A stretch of 35,583 nucleotides of DNA. Origin: Burkholderiales bacterium (GTDB lineage Bacteria > Pseudomonadota > Gammaproteobacteria > Burkholderiales > Burkholderiaceae_D). The position numbers and the translations under genes were made by a program. A model generated the notes under the pieces. It saw nothing but the letters and a program-made list of their open reading frames with translations. It was not told where the DNA came from and made no database searches. Location: assembly GCA_947451925.1 (NCBI GenBank), contig CANGAW010000032.1:1-35583 (forward strand), in the 5' to 3' direction. Shown here in pieces: positions 33,100-35,583 of this stretch. Numbering within the stretch: position 1 is the stretch's first letter; each line of letters starts with the position of its first letter.

Positions 33100-34908
33100 A
33101 TGATTGATGGCACCATTAATCGCTCCCTGTTTGATTTGCCGCAAACAAGGGCGTGGCGCTGGTGCTGCCTCTTGCTATTGTTATGCGCTCCCTTTGGACT
33201 GTGCCAGGCGCAGAAAAATACGGCATCGGTCATTGAAATCAGCGGCGCAGACGACTTGTTACCCCTGCTGCAAACACACTTGCAGATTATCCGCCTGAGC
33301 CGCGACAACCCCTTAAGCCCGGCAGAACTGCAGCGTCTGGTCAACATCACGCCCCAGGAAATCAAAGACTTACTGGCAACCGAGGGTTATTTTTCAGCGA
33401 ACGTAACAGGCAGCGTGGAACAGCAAGCTGGCCAGCTGCTTGCGCACTTCCGCATCACTCTCGGTAAACCGACTCTGATTCGTCACCTTGATCTGGTTTT
33501 TGAAGGCGCCATCACACAAGACCCGGCGCGCATGGCCAAACTCAGGCAAAGCTGGCAGCTGCCGGCCGGCAGCGTATTTCGGCAGGTGCTGTGGGATGCA
33601 GCCAAAAAAGAGGCGCTGCGCGCGCTGCTGGTGCGCGACTATCCTGCTGCAAAGCTGACTGAAAGCCGGGCTGCCATTGACCCGGAGAACAATAGTGCGC
33701 AGTTGTTGGTCAGCATTGATTCCGGCCCCCAGTTTACGTTTGGCGCACTGGAAATTCATGGCCTGCAACGCTATCCGGCGCAGATGATTGAACAGATCAA
33801 TACGATTCGGCCCGGCGAAGCTTATTCACAAGAGCGTCTTTCCGAATTACAGGCACGCGTACTCGACACTGCTTATTTCCGCTCGGTGTTTGCCACCATT
33901 AACCCCGACCCGGCACAAGCGAACCAAGTCCCCATACGACTCGATGTCACCGAAATGGAAAGCAAGCGGCTTGGGCTGGGACTGGGCTTTTCTACGGACA
34001 GCGGCGCACGCGGGCAAATCAAATGGCTGGACCGCCGTCTGCTGGGGCACGACTGGCGGCTAGAAGCGGTGTTGCGGATTGACCAGCAGACGCAGTTGTT
34101 GGGCGGCGATTTATATTTCCCTGCGCTGCAAAACGGCGTCTTAGGTGGCTTTTTGCAGGGCTGGATACCCAGCCTTGGCAGCAGCATAGAGCGCACCACC
34201 TTGACCGGCACCGAACTGGAAAAAATCCGCAATATCGCCCGGCTCAGCACACCGTCGCGCAACAATGAACGCGTGCTGTCGGTGGCCTTGCTGGCTGACC
34301 GCCGCAACATTCCTGACGCCGAAGCCATCAGTCGCCGCGCGCTGCTTGCCGGCTACAGCTATGTGCTGCGCCGGCTGGACCAGCCTGTTACGCCACGCGC
34401 AGGGTATGTGGCCGGCATTGAACTGCAGGCTGGTGTTGGCGGCGTGCTCAATCAGGACAACATCAGCCGGGTGCTGGTGCATGGCATCTGGCTGCGACCG
34501 CTTGGCAACAACTGGACCACCATCTTGCGCATGCAAGCCGGCGAAGTATTTGGCGTGCATAACGACAGTGTGCCGGAAGATTTGCTGTTTCGAACCGGTG
34601 GCGACCAGAGCGTGCGCGGCTATGCGTTCGGCAGTCTGGGTGTGCCGCGTTATGGCGCCATTGTTGGCGGCAATGTGATGGCCGTTTTCAGTGCCGAGGT
34701 GGTGTATCAAATCACGCCGCAATGGGGCATCGCCCTATTTTCCGATATCGGCGATGCCGCCTCGTCGCGCCAGAGCTTTGTCTGGAAACAAGGCAGCGGC
34801 CTCGGAGGCCGCTGGCGCAGTCCGGTTGGGCCAGTCAATATGGATCTGGCGCGTGCGCATGACAGCGGCGAAGTGCGACTGCATTTTTCGGTCGGCTATG
34901 GCTTCTGA
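33100..34908 (+). CDS. tamA: Translocation and assembly module outer-membrane protein TamA
   Basis: 602 residues from the ATG at 33100; an in-frame ATG at 33064 adds 12 residues but leaves the signal peptide (WRWCCLLLLLCAPFGLCQAQ) far from the start. No strong ribosome site is seen for either. POTRA-like repeats precede a C-terminal beta-barrel with the L6 motif VRGY (about residue 505) and the Omp85 end ...SVGYGF. The partner is TamB, which starts 11 bases before the tamA stop. Together they assemble or transport envelope components. A BamA paralog or other Omp85 is less likely given tamB. Confidence 0.93.
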   Translation: MIDGTINRSLFDLPQTRAWRWCCLLLLLCAPFGLCQAQKNTASVIEISGADDLLPLLQTHLQIIRLSRDNPLSPAELQRLVNITPQEIKDLLATEGYFSANVTGSVEQQAGQLLAHFRITLGKPTLIRHLDLVFEGAITQDPARMAKLRQSWQLPAGSVFRQVLWDAAKKEALRALLVRDYPAAKLTESRAAIDPENNSAQLLVSIDSGPQFTFGALEIHGLQRYPAQMIEQINTIRPGEAYSQERLSELQARVLDTAYFRSVFATINPDPAQANQVPIRLDVTEMESKRLGLGLGFSTDSGARGQIKWLDRRLLGHDWRLEAVLRIDQQTQLLGGDLYFPALQNGVLGGFLQGWIPSLGSSIERTTLTGTELEKIRNIARLSTPSRNNERVLSVALLADRRNIPDAEAISRRALLAGYSYVLRRLDQPVTPRAGYVAGIELQAGVGGVLNQDNISRVLVHGIWLRPLGNNWTTILRMQAGEVFGVHNDSVPEDLLFRTGGDQSVRGYAFGSLGVPRYGAIVGGNVMAVFSAEVVYQITPQWGIALFSDIGDAASSRQSFVWKQGSGLGGRWRSPVGPVNMDLARAHDSGEVRLHFSVGYGF

Positions 34909-35583
34909 ATCGACTGCCGAAAAACCTGTGCCGCCAGTGCGCAGGCGTGGCCCGGCTTTTCTGCTGCGGATGATGCTGGCTGTGCTGATGTGCTTGGTGA
35001 TCATTGCGCTGTCCACAAGCTGGCTGCTGGGCACACCAAGCGGTGCGCGCTTTGCCCTGCAGTTAGCCGCACGCGTTGCCGGCAGCAGCATGCAAATCGG
35101 CGCCGTGCACGGCCGCTTGCTAGGGCCGCTTGCCATCGACAAACTCGTACTAAGCAATGCCACAAGCCAGTTGCGTGCCGATAGCCTTACCCTCGACTGG
35201 GACCCGGCTGCCCTGGGTCAGGGTTTGCTGCATATACTCAGCGTGGAGCTGGCCGGTCTTGTGCTGGCGCTGCCTGCAACGAATAATCGGGCACTCCCCC
35301 TGCCTGCTTCGCTGCGCCTGCCCTTGAACATACAGATCGACAACATCCATCTGGCACAACTTCGGGTTACAAAAGACAAGCTGGATCTGATGCAGATTGA
35401 CGACGCGGCCATGCGCTGGCATTTCAATGGAAAGCAACACCAGTTCAGGCTTGCGTCATTACGATTTCACACCCCCGCTAGCTATGCGGCAGAAGGCAAG
35501 CTGGCCGGCACAGCGACGCTTGACGGCAATGCGCCCTTTGCGCTCAAGGCTCATGTTGACGTCAGCGCCAGCAGCCGCCATGC
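34898..35583 (+). CDS. tamB: TamB-like translocation module protein (partial)
   Basis: An uninterrupted frame of 228 codons runs from the ATG at 34898 to the window end without a stop, so only the N-terminus of a normally very long protein is seen. A basic cytoplasmic start (KPVPPVRRRGP) leads into one anchor helix (MMLAVLMCLVIIALSTSWLLG), then ARFALQLAARVAG and a repetitive beta-rich periplasmic region with GRLLGPLAIDKLVLSN and the SLTLDWDPAAL segment, typical of the TamB/DUF490 N-terminus. It overlaps tamA by 11 bases. Confidence 0.9.
   Translation, partial: MASESTAEKPVPPVRRRGPAFLLRMMLAVLMCLVIIALSTSWLLGTPSGARFALQLAARVAGSSMQIGAVHGRLLGPLAIDKLVLSNATSQLRADSLTLDWDPAALGQGLLHILSVELAGLVLALPATNNRALPLPASLRLPLNIQIDNIHLAQLRVTKDKLDLMQIDDAAMRWHFNGKQHQFRLASLRFHTPASYAAEGKLAGTATLDGNAPFALKAHVDVSASSRH

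Overview
The window looks like a chromosomal segment of a Burkholderiales betaproteobacterium, probably Oxalobacteraceae-like. I base this on the housekeeping gene repertoire and order (tRNA-Thr, fbp, pepN; yebC, purD, hemF, nadD, rsfS, rlmH, maf, rng; a second infA; lemA with TPM genes; tamA-tamB) and on moderate G+C. The assignment comes from protein recognition only, without any database search.

Layout. Positions 1-4481 are the integrase-proximal end of an AT-rich genomic island inserted at the 3' end of tRNA-Thr(CGU). It carries a short H-NS-like protein, a structured noncoding block, a possible 58-codon gene, three cargo genes of unknown function and a tyrosine recombinase. Its far end is outside the window. 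Positions 4482-11095 hold tRNA-Thr, fbp and pepN on the minus strand, a DUF4136-type lipoprotein on the plus strand, and a minus-strand SDR, quinone oxidoreductase and small membrane protein cluster. Positions 11329-18292 are a tightly packed plus-strand housekeeping run: yebC, purD, hemF, nadD, rsfS, rlmH, maf, rng. It continues into LPS/glycan genes at 18312-23473 (GT4, WaaE-like GT2, O-antigen ligase, GT4-like, GT2), whose middle part is strikingly AT-rich and probably exchanged horizontally.

Positions 23470-27243 hold a RIO-type kinase, small basic proteins, and a minus-strand operon of an SbmA/BacA-like transporter, a TIGR02450-type protein and a FAD oxidoreductase. Positions 27580-30932 hold infA (second-copy type), an FMN reductase, a hemerythrin, and a cytochrome b561 plus two YceI genes. 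Positions 31048-33009 are a lemA-TPM-TPM operon, and 33100-35583 is tamA followed by the start of tamB.

The most unusual material is in the island. A 17-bp palindrome is present twice exactly, and a third time in degenerate form, in three different genes, always in the same reading frame (VPTRN/VPKKN). A direct-repeat/hairpin block lies upstream of the H-NS-like gene. A three-gene cargo set of unrecognised function includes a likely DNA-binding protein. In the core, RsfS has a long Lys/Ala-rich tail, an SDR lacks the usual Tyr and Lys, and the O-antigen ligase region is compositionally mosaic.
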